Source: Egicoccus sp. AB-alg2
Lineage (GTDB): Bacteria; Actinomycetota; Nitriliruptoria; Nitriliruptorales; Nitriliruptoraceae
Reading direction: 5' to 3'
Length of the DNA: 56,365 bases
Assembly: GCF_041821065.1 (NCBI RefSeq)
Contig: NZ_JBGUAX010000015.1
Span: 1-56,365, forward strand
Under the pieces are notes generated by a model. That model was not told the origin of the DNA and did no database searches. It saw nothing but the letters and a program-made list of their open reading frames with translations. Of the stretch, positions 1-7,904 are shown piece after piece (positions within the stretch are counted from its first letter, which is position 1; each line of letters starts with the position of its first letter). The translations under genes and the position numbers were made by a program.

Positions 1-2
1 AA

Positions 3-33
3 CGTTGAGGCCGCCCACCGGGCGGCCTCAACG
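3..33. terminator. Perfect 14-bp hairpin at the left edge
   Basis: Arms CGTTGAGGCCGCCC (3-16) and its exact complement (20-33) enclose a 3-nt loop. No T-tract follows, as is common for actinobacterial stem-type terminators. It probably ends a gene lying left of the window. The rest of the first 328 bases shows no convincing gene, only the permease leader and promoter region. Confidence 0.7.
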
Positions 34-235
34 CATTCCACCAGCCTGCTCGCACCGCGCCGACGTCCACACGTCCGGCACCCAGCCGCCGCGCCGCGGA
101 CAAGCCGAGTTTCTCCATCCGGCCCGCCTCCGGGCGTCCCGTTCCGGGCGGCCGACATCGCGCCGCCCGCGGGCGGCCGCGTGCGCCGCCACGGCATCGG
201 CGGTGGCGTCACCGGGGCATTGGTCCCCGAATCAT

Positions 236-264
236 CGTTGGCATCCGAACGATTTGCGTATGCT
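236..264 (+). promoter_or_regulatory. Permease promoter with degenerate copy of the island operator
   Basis: CGTTGGCATCCGAACG (236-251) has a perfect right half-site (CCGAACG) of the palindrome found at 7826, 16916 and 16977, and a left half with two mismatches. TTGGCA (238-243) could be a -35 and TATGCT (259-264) a -10, 15 bp apart. The operator thus lies between the promoter elements, as it does before the P450 operon. The -10 is plausible. Operator identity is tentative. Confidence 0.4.
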
Positions 265-328
265 CTCGCGAGGCCGGCCCAGGGGAGACGGGCCGGCAGT
301 GCGTACGGGACGTGGGAGGAGTGCCACC

Positions 329-1792
329 ATGGCACGAAAGCGTGCTGCAGTCCGGGGCTCCGAGTCGGGCGGCGGCCCCCGGCTCGAGGCCAACGCCGTC
401 GGGTTCCCGACGGCACTCGCGACGGCCGTCGGGCTCATCATCGCCTCGTCGGTGCTGTTGACGGCCACGACCGGGTTCGGCGTCGGCGGCGTCGTGTTCG
501 CGATCGCGATCCTGATCGCCTACGTGCTCATGATCTTCCAATCCATGAGCTTCTCGGAGGCCTCCGGCGTCATGCCGTTGGCCGGCTCCGTCTACGACTA
601 CATCGCCTCGGGCCTCGGTCGGTTCTTCGGGGTGACCGGCACGCTGGTCGCCTACCTCGTGGTCCACCTGTTCGCTGGCACGGCCGAGACCGCGGCGGCC
701 GGACTGTTCGCCAGCGTGAACTTCCCGTTCCTCGAGGGGCTGACGCCCGAGACGTCCTGGGTGGTCGGCGTCGGGCTGCTGCTCGTCTTCGGGATCGTCA
801 ACGCACTCGGCATCCGCCTCTACGGCGCCGTCGAGGTCGCCCTTACCGCGGTGATGTGGGTCACGCTGGTCGTCTTCGGCCTGCTCGGCGTGCTCCGCGC
901 GGCGACGGTGGACACCGGCGGCTTCTTCGGCGAGTCGCTCGTCGGCAACGACCTGACGGCCGTGCTGTCCATGGTCGGCCTGGCCATGTTCCTGTTCGTC
1001 GGTGTCGAGTTCGTCACACCCCTCGCCGCCGAGCTGCGCGAGCCGGCTCGCACGATCCCGCGTGCCATGTTCCTGGGGCTCACCGCCGTCGCGGCCGCGA
1101 TGGTCCTGTACGGCGTGGCCGTGCTGCGACAGGTCCCCAACGAAGAGCTCGAGGGTGGTGTCCTGCTGTTCGAGACCCCGCTGCCGATCCCGACGTTCGC
1201 GCAGGAGGTGCTGGGCACGTTCGGGCGCTGGTGGCTGGCCCTCGCCGTGCTCTTCGCCGCCGCCGCGACCATCAACACGTTGCTCGCCGGCATCCCGCGC
1301 ATCCTGTACGGGATGGCGAAGGACAACGCCTTCCCGCCCGTCTTCGGCTGGCTGCACCCCCGCTACAAGACCCCGTGGGCCGGGATCGCGCTCGCGGTCG
1401 TCATCCCCGCGGCCCACGCCATCTACATCCAGGGCGACATCGACTCCATCATCGTGCTGATCCTAGCCGGCGTGTGCGCGTGGCTGTTCGCCTACATCCT
1501 CGTCAACATCTCGGTGATCCGCCTCCGCGCCCGGCGCCCGGACCTGCCGCGACCGTTCCGCACGCCCTGGTTCCCGGTGCCGCAGGTGCTGGCCAGCCTC
1601 GGGATGCTCGTCACCATCTGGTACATCGCGCCGCCCGGCATCAGCCGCGGTGACGTCTACCTGCGGTTCTTCGGCATGCTGGCGCTGACGGCACTGTTCG
1701 CGGTCTGGCAGACGGTCGTCAAGACGAAGAAGCCGCTGTTCGAGCCGGTCGAGCCCGAGGACTTCGTCCGCGAGGAAGCCGGCGCCGTATGA
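329..1792 (+). CDS. APC-family amino acid/amine permease
   Basis: A 487-residue integral membrane transporter of the amino acid-polyamine-organocation (APC) family, probably importing an amino acid or amine across the cytoplasmic membrane. About 12 hydrophobic segments fill the chain. The first carries the Gly-rich family motif, and a region near residue 230 with VGVEFVTPLAAELREPARTIPRA matches the conserved APC helix-8/loop signature in part. I chose ATG 329 because GGAGGA lies 8 nt upstream; the open frame continues far upstream without a ribosome site. Its stop overlaps the next start (ATGA). Neighbouring aldehyde dehydrogenase and decarboxylase genes suggest an amine or amino acid substrate. 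Confidence 0.88.
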   Translation: MARKRAAVRGSESGGGPRLEANAVGFPTALATAVGLIIASSVLLTATTGFGVGGVVFAIAILIAYVLMIFQSMSFSEASGVMPLAGSVYDYIASGLGRFFGVTGTLVAYLVVHLFAGTAETAAAGLFASVNFPFLEGLTPETSWVVGVGLLLVFGIVNALGIRLYGAVEVALTAVMWVTLVVFGLLGVLRAATVDTGGFFGESLVGNDLTAVLSMVGLAMFLFVGVEFVTPLAAELREPARTIPRAMFLGLTAVAAAMVLYGVAVLRQVPNEELEGGVLLFETPLPIPTFAQEVLGTFGRWWLALAVLFAAAATINTLLAGIPRILYGMAKDNAFPPVFGWLHPRYKTPWAGIALAVVIPAAHAIYIQGDIDSIIVLILAGVCAWLFAYILVNISVIRLRARRPDLPRPFRTPWFPVPQVLASLGMLVTIWYIAPPGISRGDVYLRFFGMLALTALFAVWQTVVKTKKPLFEPVEPEDFVREEAGAV

Positions 1793-2385
1793 GGCCGACC
1801 GACCTGCGCGACCGGGTGGCCGGCGACCTGGACGGTTGTCGGCTGCGCCCGGTCGACGCCACGCACGCCCTGCTCGAGACGGACGCCGGGCCGCTGTGCT
1901 GGTGGGAGGTTCGTCAGGAGCGTCGCCGCCTGCTGCAGTTGCAGGTCAGCGCCTTCCATCTCGACGGTCCGGCGACCACGGCCGACGTGCGGGTGACGTT
2001 CCGCCACACCGGCAACGTCCGCCGCACCGGCCTGCGCGCCAGCGTGAAGGGGCGTGACCAGCTCGTCGGCGTCTCGTTGCGCGACCAGCTGCTCGCGGAC
2101 GGCGAGCTGCAGGCGGCCAGTCTGCCGCTCGACTTCACCCGGTTCACCGTCGAACCCCTTCGGGGCCGGTGGCGCGCGACCCTCGAGCTGATGGGCGGCT
2201 CGTACGTGCGCACGACCTTCCCGCCCAGCGGCAGCTACGTGCGCCTGGCCGCCGACCAGACCGCCGCCCTGCTGGCTACCGTCCGCGTCCTGCACCGCCG
2301 GCTGCCGGTCGCGCCCGAGACGTTGCGCCCGGACCCCTCGCCGGCGAGCGACCTTTCCGACCACCTGCCCCGGAGAACCGTGTGA
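1789..2385 (+). CDS. Hypothetical protein (DUF3156-like?)
   Basis: A 198-residue soluble protein that I do not recognise firmly. It is rich in Arg, Leu and Asp, lacks membrane segments, and has a central region of predicted beta strands (residues about 60-150) with a Trp-Trp-Glu motif near residue 38. Such proteins next to APC permeases and aldehyde dehydrogenases are sometimes called DUF3156, but I cannot confirm that here. It overlaps the permease by ATGA and the next gene by GTGA, so the three genes are translationally coupled and probably work together. Confidence 0.65.
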   Translation: MRPTDLRDRVAGDLDGCRLRPVDATHALLETDAGPLCWWEVRQERRRLLQLQVSAFHLDGPATTADVRVTFRHTGNVRRTGLRASVKGRDQLVGVSLRDQLLADGELQAASLPLDFTRFTVEPLRGRWRATLELMGGSYVRTTFPPSGSYVRLAADQTAALLATVRVLHRRLPVAPETLRPDPSPASDLSDHLPRRTV

Positions 2386-3873
2386 CCGCTGCGACCACCG
2401 ACTGGCACGAGCTCGCGACCCGCACCACGCTGCGCAGCCGGGCGGTGATCGACGGCGCGCTCCACGACGCGGTCAGCGGGGCGACCTTCCCGGCGGTCAG
2501 CCCTCGCGACGGGCGCGTCCTGGCCGAGGTCGCCGCCTGCCAGGCGCAGGACGTCGACCGGGCGGTCGTCGCCGCACGCGCCGCCTTCGACGACGGCCGC
2601 TGGTCCCGTGCGCGGCCCTCGCACCGCCGGCAGGTCCTGCTGCGGCTCGCCGCCCTCGTCGAGCAGCACGCCGACGAGCTCGCTCTCACCATCTCGCTGG
2701 AGATGGGCAAGCCGATCAGTGACGCCCGGGCCATCGAGGTACCCGCGCTGGTCAAGACCCTCACCTGGTACGCCGAACTGGCCGACAAGTTGCTCGACGA
2801 GCTGCCGCAGACCGGCCCGGACGAGCTCGCGATGATCACCCCGCGAACCCGTCGGCGTCGTCGGGGCCATCGTGCCGTGGAACTTCCCGCTCACCATGGC
2901 CGGTTGGAAGCTGGGGCCCGCCCTGGCGGTCGGCAACTCGGTCGTGCTCAAGCCCGCCGAGCAGTCCCCGCTGTCGGCCCTTCGGCTGGGGGAGCTGGCG
3001 CTCGAGGCGGGCCTGCCCGACGGCGTGCTCAACGTGGTTCCCGGGCTCGGCCCCGACGCCGGACAGGCACTGGGTCGCCACGACGACGTCGACGTGCTCG
3101 CGTTCACCGGCTCGGGCGAGGTGGGCCGGCACCTGTTGCGCTACGCCGCCGACTCCAACCTCAAGCGGGTCTACCTCGAGCTCGGCGGCAAGACCCCCAA
3201 CGTCGTGTTCGCCGACGCCCCGGACCTCGCGGCCGCGGCCGCCACCGCCGCCTGGGGCATCACGTTCAACCAGGGCGAGATGTGCACCGCGGCCTCGCGG
3301 CTGCTGGTGCAGCGCGACGTGCACGACGAGTTCGTGCAGCAGGTCCTGGACGCCATCACCGCCCGGCGGGTGGGTGACCCGCTCGACGAGGCGACCCAGA
3401 TCGGCCCGGTCGTCGACGACACGCAGTTGCGCCGGGTGCTCGACTACGTCGACGTCGGTCGCGACGAGGGTGCCCGGTTGCGGCTCGGCGGCGCCCGGAC
3501 GCTGGAGGACACCGGCGGCACCTTCGTCGAGCCGACGGTGTTCACCGACGTGCGTCCCGACATGCGCATCGCCCAGGAGGAGATCTTCGGGCCGGTCCTC
3601 AGCGTGCTGCCCTTCGACGACGTCGACGACGCCGTCCGCCTCGCCAACGGCACGGTCTACGGGTTGGCCGCTTCCGTCTGGACCCGGGACCTGGCCACCG
3701 CGCACCGCGCCGCCCGCGCCATCCGGGCCGGGACCGTCTGGGTCAACTGCTTCGAGGAGGGTGACCTCAGCGTCCCCTTCGGCGGGATGAAGCAGTCGGG
3801 GACGGGCCGCGACAAGTCGCTGCACGCCATCGACAAGTTCGTCGACCTGAAGACGACCTGGATCGCCCTGTGA
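2382..3873 (+). pseudogene. PuuC-like aldehyde dehydrogenase, frameshifted
   Basis: A NAD(P)-dependent aldehyde dehydrogenase split by one extra C in the run CCCC at 2839-2842. The first part (GTG 2382) encodes the N-terminal 152 residues. The second frame resumes exactly at the conserved PWNFPLTMAGWK segment (2872 on) and runs to the TGA at 3873. Joined, it gives 496 residues, the normal length for gamma-glutamyl-gamma-aminobutyraldehyde dehydrogenase-type enzymes. The catalytic Glu (LELGGKTP, about 266) and Cys (NQGEMCTA, about 301) are intact. Preservation of everything after the break suggests either a very recent mutation or a sequencing error. The start overlaps the previous stop. Confidence 0.85.
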
Positions 3874-4364
3874 GCGCTCGCGGTCACCGGCCCGGGTTCG
3901 GCGTCCGCCCGGTGTCCCGTCCCCGGCCGGCGGCGCGTTCGGGCCGGCGCCACGGGTCGGGCCTCGGCGTGGCTGAGCGCCGCTCGCCCGCGGTGGCTGC
4001 GCTGGTCGGTCTGCTCCTCGTGCAGGCCGCTGCCGCCGTGGGCTTCGCCGTGTTCGTGACCTTCGCCGTCCTGCGGGAGTGGGGCACCGCCGCGGCGCCC
4101 GACCCCTCGGCGGTGGGCGTGCTGAGCGTCGGCGCCACCATGCTCCTCGGCGTGGTGGCCCTGGCCCTGGTCTGCGCCGGGGGGCTGTGGCGCGGGCGAC
4201 ACTGGGCGGGGACCATCACCGGGCTGCTGCAGGCGGTGCTGCTGGTGGGGGCCGGCGTTGGCCTGCTGTCGCTGGGTTGGCAACCGGCGTTGGGGCTCGT
4301 CGCGGCGGCCGGCGTCCTCGGGCTGCTGCTGTTGGCCGGTCGCCGCCGCGAAGTTCCCACCTGA
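3870..4364 (+). CDS. Small membrane protein of unknown function
   Basis: A protein of 164 residues if GTG 3870 is used, which overlaps the aldehyde dehydrogenase stop. The first 33 residues are Arg/Gly/Pro-rich. Four hydrophobic helices follow (about residues 40-68, 78-105, 113-132 and 135-156), then a basic tail. GTG 3969, just before the first helix, is an equally reasonable start. No family was recognised. The end-to-start overlap puts it in the permease operon. Confidence 0.6.
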   Translation: MSARGHRPGFGVRPVSRPRPAARSGRRHGSGLGVAERRSPAVAALVGLLLVQAAAAVGFAVFVTFAVLREWGTAAAPDPSAVGVLSVGATMLLGVVALALVCAGGLWRGRHWAGTITGLLQAVLLVGAGVGLLSLGWQPALGLVAAAGVLGLLLLAGRRREVPT

Positions 4365-4440
4365 CCCGCCCGTTCGGTCGCCGCGGGGAGGACACGAAAG
4401 CCGGTTGACTCGCTGACTGCCGTCCCGGGAGGCATCCGGC

Positions 4441-5004
4441 ATGAGCGCAGCAACGCGGCTCGAACGCAGCCGCCACGTCCTGCAGGCCGAGCACGCGGAG
4501 CTGCGGGTCGAGCAGGGCGTCGTCACGATCACGAAGCAGGTCGTGACCCGCCAGGAGCCGGTGGTCACCCACGTTGAGTTGGCGCGCATCCGCGGCGCCG
4601 ACCTGCGCAAGCCCACGCGTGGGCAACCCGGCTGGCTCCACGTCTCCGCCGTGGGTGGCACGACCAGCCCGCCGTCAGAGCTCGCCGCGGCCAGCGACCC
4701 CTACACGGTGCCCGTCACGATGCGCACGCTGGGCACCGCCCGGCGGTTCGTGCGCATGGTCACCGAGCACGTCCGCGACCGCGGCCTTCCCACCGAGCGC
4801 CCGGGCGACGCCCCCCGCTCCTCCAGCGTGCTGGTGACGCCGGCCGCGGCCCGCACGGCACCGTCGCCACCGCCGGCCACGACGACGAGCGTCCCGCCCC
4901 CGCCTCCACCCGCCGTCGAGGGCGGCCGGCCGCCGCTGCGTTCGTCCACGCCACCTCCGTCGGTGCCGCCGCCCGGCGCGACGGCGCCGTCAGTCCCCGG
5001 GTAG
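4441..5004 (+). CDS. Hypothetical protein with a PH-like N-terminal region and a Pro-rich tail
   Basis: 187 residues. The first 110 alternate strands and end in a helix (RRFVRMVTEHV), resembling the small pleckstrin-like folds of actinobacterial DUF4429/bPH proteins, though this is a fold impression only. The last 70 residues are Pro/Ser/Thr/Ala-rich and look disordered, with runs of up to seven prolines. GGGAGG lies 8 nt before the ATG. The gene converges on, and overlaps by 15 bp, the Lrp gene on the other strand. Confidence 0.6.
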   Translation: MSAATRLERSRHVLQAEHAELRVEQGVVTITKQVVTRQEPVVTHVELARIRGADLRKPTRGQPGWLHVSAVGGTTSPPSELAAASDPYTVPVTMRTLGTARRFVRMVTEHVRDRGLPTERPGDAPRSSSVLVTPAAARTAPSPPPATTTSVPPPPPPAVEGGRPPLRSSTPPPSVPPPGATAPSVPG

Positions 5005-5460
5005 CAGGAACGGCCGGCGAACCACCTCGTCCAGCACGAGGGAGGTCAGCGTGCCGCGGGCCCCGGTGAGACGGCGGATCTCTTCGAGCAGGAAACCGCG
5101 CAACTCCTCGAAGTCGGCGACGCGCACCATCAGCAGCACGTCGGCCTCGCCGGTCATGAGGGCGGCGTACTCGACGTGCGGGAGTGCCAGCAGGCCGGCA
5201 CGGACCGTCTCCCAGTCGAGCGTCGTGCCGGGGCCGGCGGAGAGCAGGACGACGGCCGCGACGCCCAGCCCGAGCCTGCGGCTGTCGACGACCGGCGCGA
5301 AGCCCCGCACGACACCGGCCTCGCGCAGCCGCTCCAGGCGTTGGTGCACGGCGGACCGCGACAGGTGCAGCCGCTCGGCCAACGCCGTGACCGAGGCGCG
5401 TCCGTCGTCGCGCAGCAGCGCGAGCAGCTCGAGATCCACGTCATCGGCCTGGAACGACAC
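4990..5460 (-). CDS. Lrp/AsnC-family transcriptional regulator
   Basis: A 156-residue DNA-binding regulator. A winged helix-turn-helix occupies residues 6-55 (LLRDDGRASVTALAERLHLS, then RSAVHQRLERL). An AsnC/RAM ligand-binding domain follows at about 65-150, with the usual acidic loop MTGEADVLLMV. Members sense amino acids and often control adjacent amino acid catabolic genes. It reads away from the decarboxylase gene across a 146-bp shared region that holds a palindrome at 5516-5533. That decarboxylase is its most likely target. GTG start. Confidence 0.88.
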   Translation of the reverse strand: MSFQADDVDLELLALLRDDGRASVTALAERLHLSRSAVHQRLERLREAGVVRGFAPVVDSRRLGLGVAAVVLLSAGPGTTLDWETVRAGLLALPHVEYAALMTGEADVLLMVRVADFEELRGFLLEEIRRLTGARGTLTSLVLDEVVRRPFLLPGD

Positions 5461-5515
5461 TCGTTCGAATCCCCGGTCGCGTGCGAGACAGGATGCTCAC
5501 GATAACCGCATTCGC

Positions 5516-5533
5516 CGCGCGATCTGTCGCGCG
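5516..5533. promoter_or_regulatory. Inverted repeat between lrp-type gene and decarboxylase
   Basis: CGCGCGA (5516-5522) and TCGCGCG (5527-5533) form a perfect 7-bp inverted repeat with a 4-nt spacer in the divergent gap. A -10-like TAGGCT lies at 5570-5575, upstream of the decarboxylase. The position suits an Lrp/AsnC operator, although the GC-rich arms could arise by chance in this genome. Confidence 0.4.
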
Positions 5534-5606
5534 CGTCGTTCGGTCAGGTGACGACGTGCGCGCACTGTCTAGGCTCGTGCGGTATCGCCGCACGCGAGGT
5601 GAACCC

Positions 5607-7049
5607 GTGCCCGAGGCGTCCTCCGCCGCCGACGAGCCCGCCTATGGTCGCGGCCTGCCGCTGGACCCGGATCCGGCGCAGGCCGAGGCGCTGCTCACGC
5701 GCGCCAGCACGCTCGTCGCCGCACTCTTCGACGGCGTCGGTGACCGGCCGGTCGCCGGGACGCCCACCGATCCCGCGTTCGTGGCCGGGCTGCTGGCCGA
5801 CCGTCCTGGCGAAGCTCAGCCGATCGAGGCCGCGCTGGCCACGCTGATGGAGGCCATCGCCCAGGGCCACGAGAGCCGCACGGGCGGCCACCTCGCCTAC
5901 ATCCCCGGCAGCGGGCTGCTGACCGCCGCGATCGGGGAGTTGTTGGCCAGCGCCGGCAACCGCTACACCGGCCTGCACGCGCCCTCGCCGGGGGCGGTGG
6001 CGCTGGAAGTCGGGGTGCTGCGCTGGCTGTGCGAGTTGTTCGGCATGCCCGAGGGCGCCCAGGCCGTGCTGCTCTCCGGCGGGTCGATGGCCAACCTGAC
6101 CGCGCTGGTCGCCGCCCGCGAACGTCACGCGCCGGGCCGGCCGCAGCTGGCGACCGTGTACGTCGGCGAGCAGGCCCACGCGTCGGTGCGCAAGGCGGCC
6201 CGCACGATCGGGATCCTGCCCGAGCACGTGCGTGTGTGCCCGTCCGGTGACGGTCTGCGCCTCGACGTGGAGACCGTCCGGGTGATGGTCAAGCAGGACC
6301 GCGCCGACGGGCTGGTCCCGACCGCGATCGTGGCGGCCGCCGGCACCACGAACTTCGGCGCCGTCGACTGCCTCGGACGTCTGGCCGACCTGGCCGCCGA
6401 CCTCGGCGTGTGGCTGCACGTCGACGGCGCCTACGGCGGGTTCTTCCGACTCACCGAGCGGGGACGGGCGCGGCTGGCGGGCATCGAGCGGGCAGACTCG
6501 ATCACCCTCGACCCGCACAAGTCGCTGTTCCTGCCGTTCGGCACCGGGGCCGTGGTCGTCCGCGACCGGCGCGCGCTCGTCGACGCCTTCGGTGAGGAAG
6601 CCGACTACCTGCGCGACCTGCCCGACGCCGACCAGCTCCCGGACCTGGCCGAGCTGACCCCGGAGCTGACCCGCGAGTGGCGCGGCGCGAAGCTGTGGCT
6701 GCCGCTGAAGCTCCACGGGCTGGCACCGTTCGTCGAGGCACTGGACGCCGACCTCGACCTGGCGGCGTGGGCACACGACGAGCTGGCGGCCATGCCGGGC
6801 GTGACCACGTGCGGGCCGCCGGACCTGTCCATCGTCGGCTTCCGGGTGCCCGGCGACGACGCCGCCCAGGACGCGGCCCTGGCCCACCTCAACGCCGAGG
6901 GACGGGTGCGCCTGTCCAGTACCCATCTGGACGGGCGGGTCGTGCTGCGGCTGGCGGTTCTCTCGCACCGCACGCGGCGGCACCACGTGCAGTACGTGCT
7001 GGATCGGCTGCGCGACTGGCTCGAGCGGCCGACGACCGGGACGACCTGA
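5607..7049 (+). CDS. PLP-dependent group II amino acid decarboxylase
   Basis: A 480-residue pyridoxal-phosphate enzyme of the aromatic L-amino acid/glutamate decarboxylase fold. It should convert an amino acid to the amine plus CO2 in the cytoplasm. Visible cofactor residues are Lys305 in DPHKSL (Schiff base), Asp273 in HVDGAYGG (pyridine nitrogen) and His191 in GEQAHASV (ring stacking). The closest impression is the tyrosine/DOPA/aromatic decarboxylases, but substrate cannot be read from sequence. I chose GTG 5607 because GAGGTG sits 5 nt upstream; the longer frame would run into the promoter. Probably controlled by the divergent Lrp-type regulator. Confidence 0.85.
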   Translation: MPEASSAADEPAYGRGLPLDPDPAQAEALLTRASTLVAALFDGVGDRPVAGTPTDPAFVAGLLADRPGEAQPIEAALATLMEAIAQGHESRTGGHLAYIPGSGLLTAAIGELLASAGNRYTGLHAPSPGAVALEVGVLRWLCELFGMPEGAQAVLLSGGSMANLTALVAARERHAPGRPQLATVYVGEQAHASVRKAARTIGILPEHVRVCPSGDGLRLDVETVRVMVKQDRADGLVPTAIVAAAGTTNFGAVDCLGRLADLAADLGVWLHVDGAYGGFFRLTERGRARLAGIERADSITLDPHKSLFLPFGTGAVVVRDRRALVDAFGEEADYLRDLPDADQLPDLAELTPELTREWRGAKLWLPLKLHGLAPFVEALDADLDLAAWAHDELAAMPGVTTCGPPDLSIVGFRVPGDDAAQDAALAHLNAEGRVRLSSTHLDGRVVLRLAVLSHRTRRHHVQYVLDRLRDWLERPTTGTT

Positions 7050-7071
7050 CGCCCTGGTCCGCCGCCGATGT

Positions 7072-7782
7072 TCAGACGCCGGCGACCTCGGCCAGGAAGC
7101 CGTCGACGAGCGTCGCCACGTCGCGTTCGCAGCGCTCGCGTTCCGCGGCGGCGATCGCCAGCAGCGTGTCCAGGTCGGCGCCCGTGGCGGCTTGCAGGTC
7201 GGCGTGTGCCGCCGCGCCGCCCATCTCCAGCCAGCTGGCGACGATGTCGGCGTCGACCTCGGGGTGGAACTGCAGGCCGAGGTTGCGCCGCAGCCGGAAC
7301 GCCTGCGGACCGACCTCGTTGCGGGCGAGCTCCTCGCCGCCGTCGGGGACGGTGAACACGTCGTGGTGCCATTGCATCCACGGGCCCGGCGGGACCAACT
7401 GCGGGGCCTCGGTGCGCACGGAGGTGAAGCCGATCTCCGCCTGGTCGGCCGCCTTCACCTCGCCGCCGTGGGCCGCCGCCAGGGCCTGGCCGCCGAAGCA
7501 GATGCCCAGCACCGGGACCGCCTCGCGGTCGGCCTCGCGCAGCAGGTCGAGCTCCCGCTGGATCCAGGTCCCGACGGCGCGATGGTCGTAGACCGACCAG
7601 ATCGCGCCCAGCGGCACCAGCAGGTCGAACTCGCGGGCGCGCGGGAACGGGCCGTGGTAGGTCGCGTCGTGGATCGAGCCGCCGATCGGCAGCAGCTCGA
7701 GCTCGAACCCACGCTCGGCCAGCGCGCGGCCGACCAGCCCGGGCTGCGAGCCGGGATCGTGCTGGATGAACAACGCACGCAC
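7072..7782 (-). CDS. Class I glutamine amidotransferase-like (gamma-glutamyl hydrolase) protein
   Basis: 236 residues, a single class I glutaminase domain. The nucleophile elbow is GICFGGQ with Cys95, and the His-Glu pair is in QFHPEVD (His173, Glu175). With no synthetase domain attached, such stand-alone enzymes hydrolyse gamma-glutamyl amides (as PuuD does) or serve partner synthetases. Two genes away is a gamma-glutamylamide synthetase-like gene, so the pair could attach and remove a glutamyl group on an amine. That is inference. It converges with the decarboxylase and diverges from the P450 gene. Confidence 0.85.
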   Translation of the reverse strand: MRALFIQHDPGSQPGLVGRALAERGFELELLPIGGSIHDATYHGPFPRAREFDLLVPLGAIWSVYDHRAVGTWIQRELDLLREADREAVPVLGICFGGQALAAAHGGEVKAADQAEIGFTSVRTEAPQLVPPGPWMQWHHDVFTVPDGGEELARNEVGPQAFRLRRNLGLQFHPEVDADIVASWLEMGGAAAHADLQAATGADLDTLLAIAAAERERCERDVATLVDGFLAEVAGV

Positions 7783-7825
7783 GGGAGCGCTCCTCTCGCC
7801 GGTCGGACAGTCTAACCCGGCAACT

Positions 7826-7852
7826 GTTCGGACCCGAACGGTCTGCTACCGT
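7826..7852 (+). promoter_or_regulatory. Operator copy 1 and -10 of the P450 operon
   Basis: GTTCGGACCCGAAC (7826-7839) is a perfect palindrome with a 2-bp centre. A -10-like TACCGT follows at 7847-7852, so a bound protein would sit between -35 and -10. The same palindrome occurs twice at 16916-16990. This suggests that a repressor, perhaps TetR-type and not encoded in the window, controls all three transcripts. Confidence 0.65.
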
Positions 7853-7904
7853 CGCGGGTCGGGAGTTGGGTGCAGGCCGCAAGGCACTCGGGAGGAGACG
7901 CGCC

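Noticed and set aside
1-328. Upstream extension of the permease by 108 residues
   Set aside because: Composition is Arg/Pro-rich, it crosses a promoter, and GGAGGA marks ATG 329.
2382-3873. Programmed frameshifting in the PuuC-like gene
   Set aside because: No slippery heptamer or following structure; a single C gain in a short C run is simpler.
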